From Methanosarcinales archaeon (lineage in GTDB: Archaea > Halobacteriota > Syntropharchaeia > Alkanophagales > Methanospirareceae), in assembly GCA_025464275.1 (NCBI GenBank), contig JAODGR010000002.1:1-5478 (forward strand): 5,478 nucleotides of DNA, read 5' to 3'. Shown piece by piece: positions 5,235 to 5,478 of the stretch. Position numbers and translations under genes: made by a program. Each line of letters opens with the position of its first letter. Position 1 is the first letter of the stretch. Under the pieces are notes generated by a model that searched no databases, had not been told where the DNA came from, and was given only the letters and a program-made list of their open reading frames with translations.

Positions 5235-5256
5235 CCTAACCCTACCCTACTGTATA

Positions 5257-5478
5257 ATGCAATTCATGCCTAATAAAAAGAAGAAGGTGGAAATGGAGAG
5301 GATAGAGGAGGCACCTGATTGGATATTGAGATACCGGGAACGGATAGAGAGAGGGGAGGTAACAGCGGAGGAGATACTGGAGGAGGAGAACAGGATAAGA
5401 GAGAAGCCATTAAAACTCGCTACGGTCACGAGGGCGATAAATGCCATGGGCTTCCACACCCCTGAACCGCACAAGCCC
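5257..5478 (+). CDS. Unidentified charged protein, 3' end cut off by the window
   Basis: The frame is open from ATG 5257 to the window end, giving 74 codons with no stop. The visible N-terminus is short and Lys-rich (MQFMPNKKKKVEMER), then strongly Glu/Arg-rich and helix-forming (WILRYRERIERGEVTAEEILEEENRIREK), then a less charged stretch (LATVTRAINAMGFHTPEP). I do not recognise it. The ATGs at 5257 and 5266 are both possible starts; neither has any SD, because the preceding bases are pyrimidine-rich. The TATA-like element about 27 bp upstream favours a leaderless start at 5257. The coding strand is purine-rich, as in the other genes here, which supports this strand over the overlapping - strand frame. 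Divergent from the translation operon. Confidence 0.7.
   Translation, partial: MQFMPNKKKKVEMERIEEAPDWILRYRERIERGEVTAEEILEEENRIREKPLKLATVTRAINAMGFHTPEPHKP

Noticed and set aside
5183..5256. A tRNA, small RNA gene or riboswitch in the divergent gap
   Set aside because: At 74 bp with pyrimidine-rich, A/T-rich sequence, it shows no cloverleaf or conserved stem; promoter elements account for it.
5247..5474. 75-codon - strand frame at the right edge
   Set aside because: The Ser/Phe/Ile-rich product is what the reverse complement of Glu/Arg/Lys codons gives. The + strand frame over the same bases is more coherent and has promoter-like sequence.
1..5478. Mobile element, phage or CRISPR content
   Set aside because: No transposase, integrase, inverted-repeat ends, spacer arrays or shift in codon style; the window is nearly all housekeeping-type coding sequence.

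Overview
This is an archaeal chromosome segment, almost fully coding. The archaeal call rests on a hypusine-type initiation factor 5A (aIF5A), a class II glycyl-tRNA synthetase of the archaeal/eukaryotic dimeric type, a radical SAM protein with a C-terminal helix-hairpin-helix of a kind mostly seen in archaea, and TATA-like rather than -35/-10 promoter sequence. Strong Shine-Dalgarno (SD) sites and middling GC fit a euryarchaeon of the methanogen or methane-oxidiser lineages. That placement is an inference from general resemblance, not a demonstrated match.

Layout. The left end (1-1596, + strand) is a radical SAM protein whose reading frame is already open at base 1, so its N-terminus is outside the window. 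It converges with, and overlaps by 20 bp, a six-gene operon on the - strand that fills 1577-5182. In transcription order the operon is: a 28-residue, very basic ribosomal-type protein (5182-5096); aIF5A (5070-4687); a small protein like domain 2 of elongation factor Tu (4658-4386); a four-CBS-domain protein (4368-3508); an unknown helical 147-residue protein (3486-3043); and glycyl-tRNA synthetase (3046-1577). Gaps are 17-28 bp and the last junction is a 4-bp ATGA overlap, so the set is probably co-transcribed and partly translationally coupled. A 74-bp divergent intergenic region (5183-5256) follows. Then a second truncated gene runs + from 5257 off the right edge.

How the genes fit together. 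Four of the six operon genes concern translation: a ribosome-type small protein, a hypusinated peptide-bond-facilitating factor, a translation-factor-like barrel, and charging of tRNA-Gly. The CBS protein is a plausible adenine-nucleotide or SAM sensor. The 147-residue protein has no function I recognise, but it is stop-start coupled to the synthetase.

Most notable points: (1) the tiny basic gene appears to start at an ATT codon behind a well-spaced SD; (2) the same DNA carries an overlapping acidic frame; (3) the radical SAM cysteines are spaced CX4CX2C instead of CX3CX2C; (4) one symmetric TATA-like element may serve both divergent transcripts, with the rightward gene probably leaderless; (5) purine-rich TAG/GTAGAG repeats recur at operon junctions. 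Several longest-ORF starts should be shortened (aIF5A, the 147-residue protein, GlyRS). I found no tRNA or rRNA genes, CRISPR arrays, insertion sequences or clear terminators.
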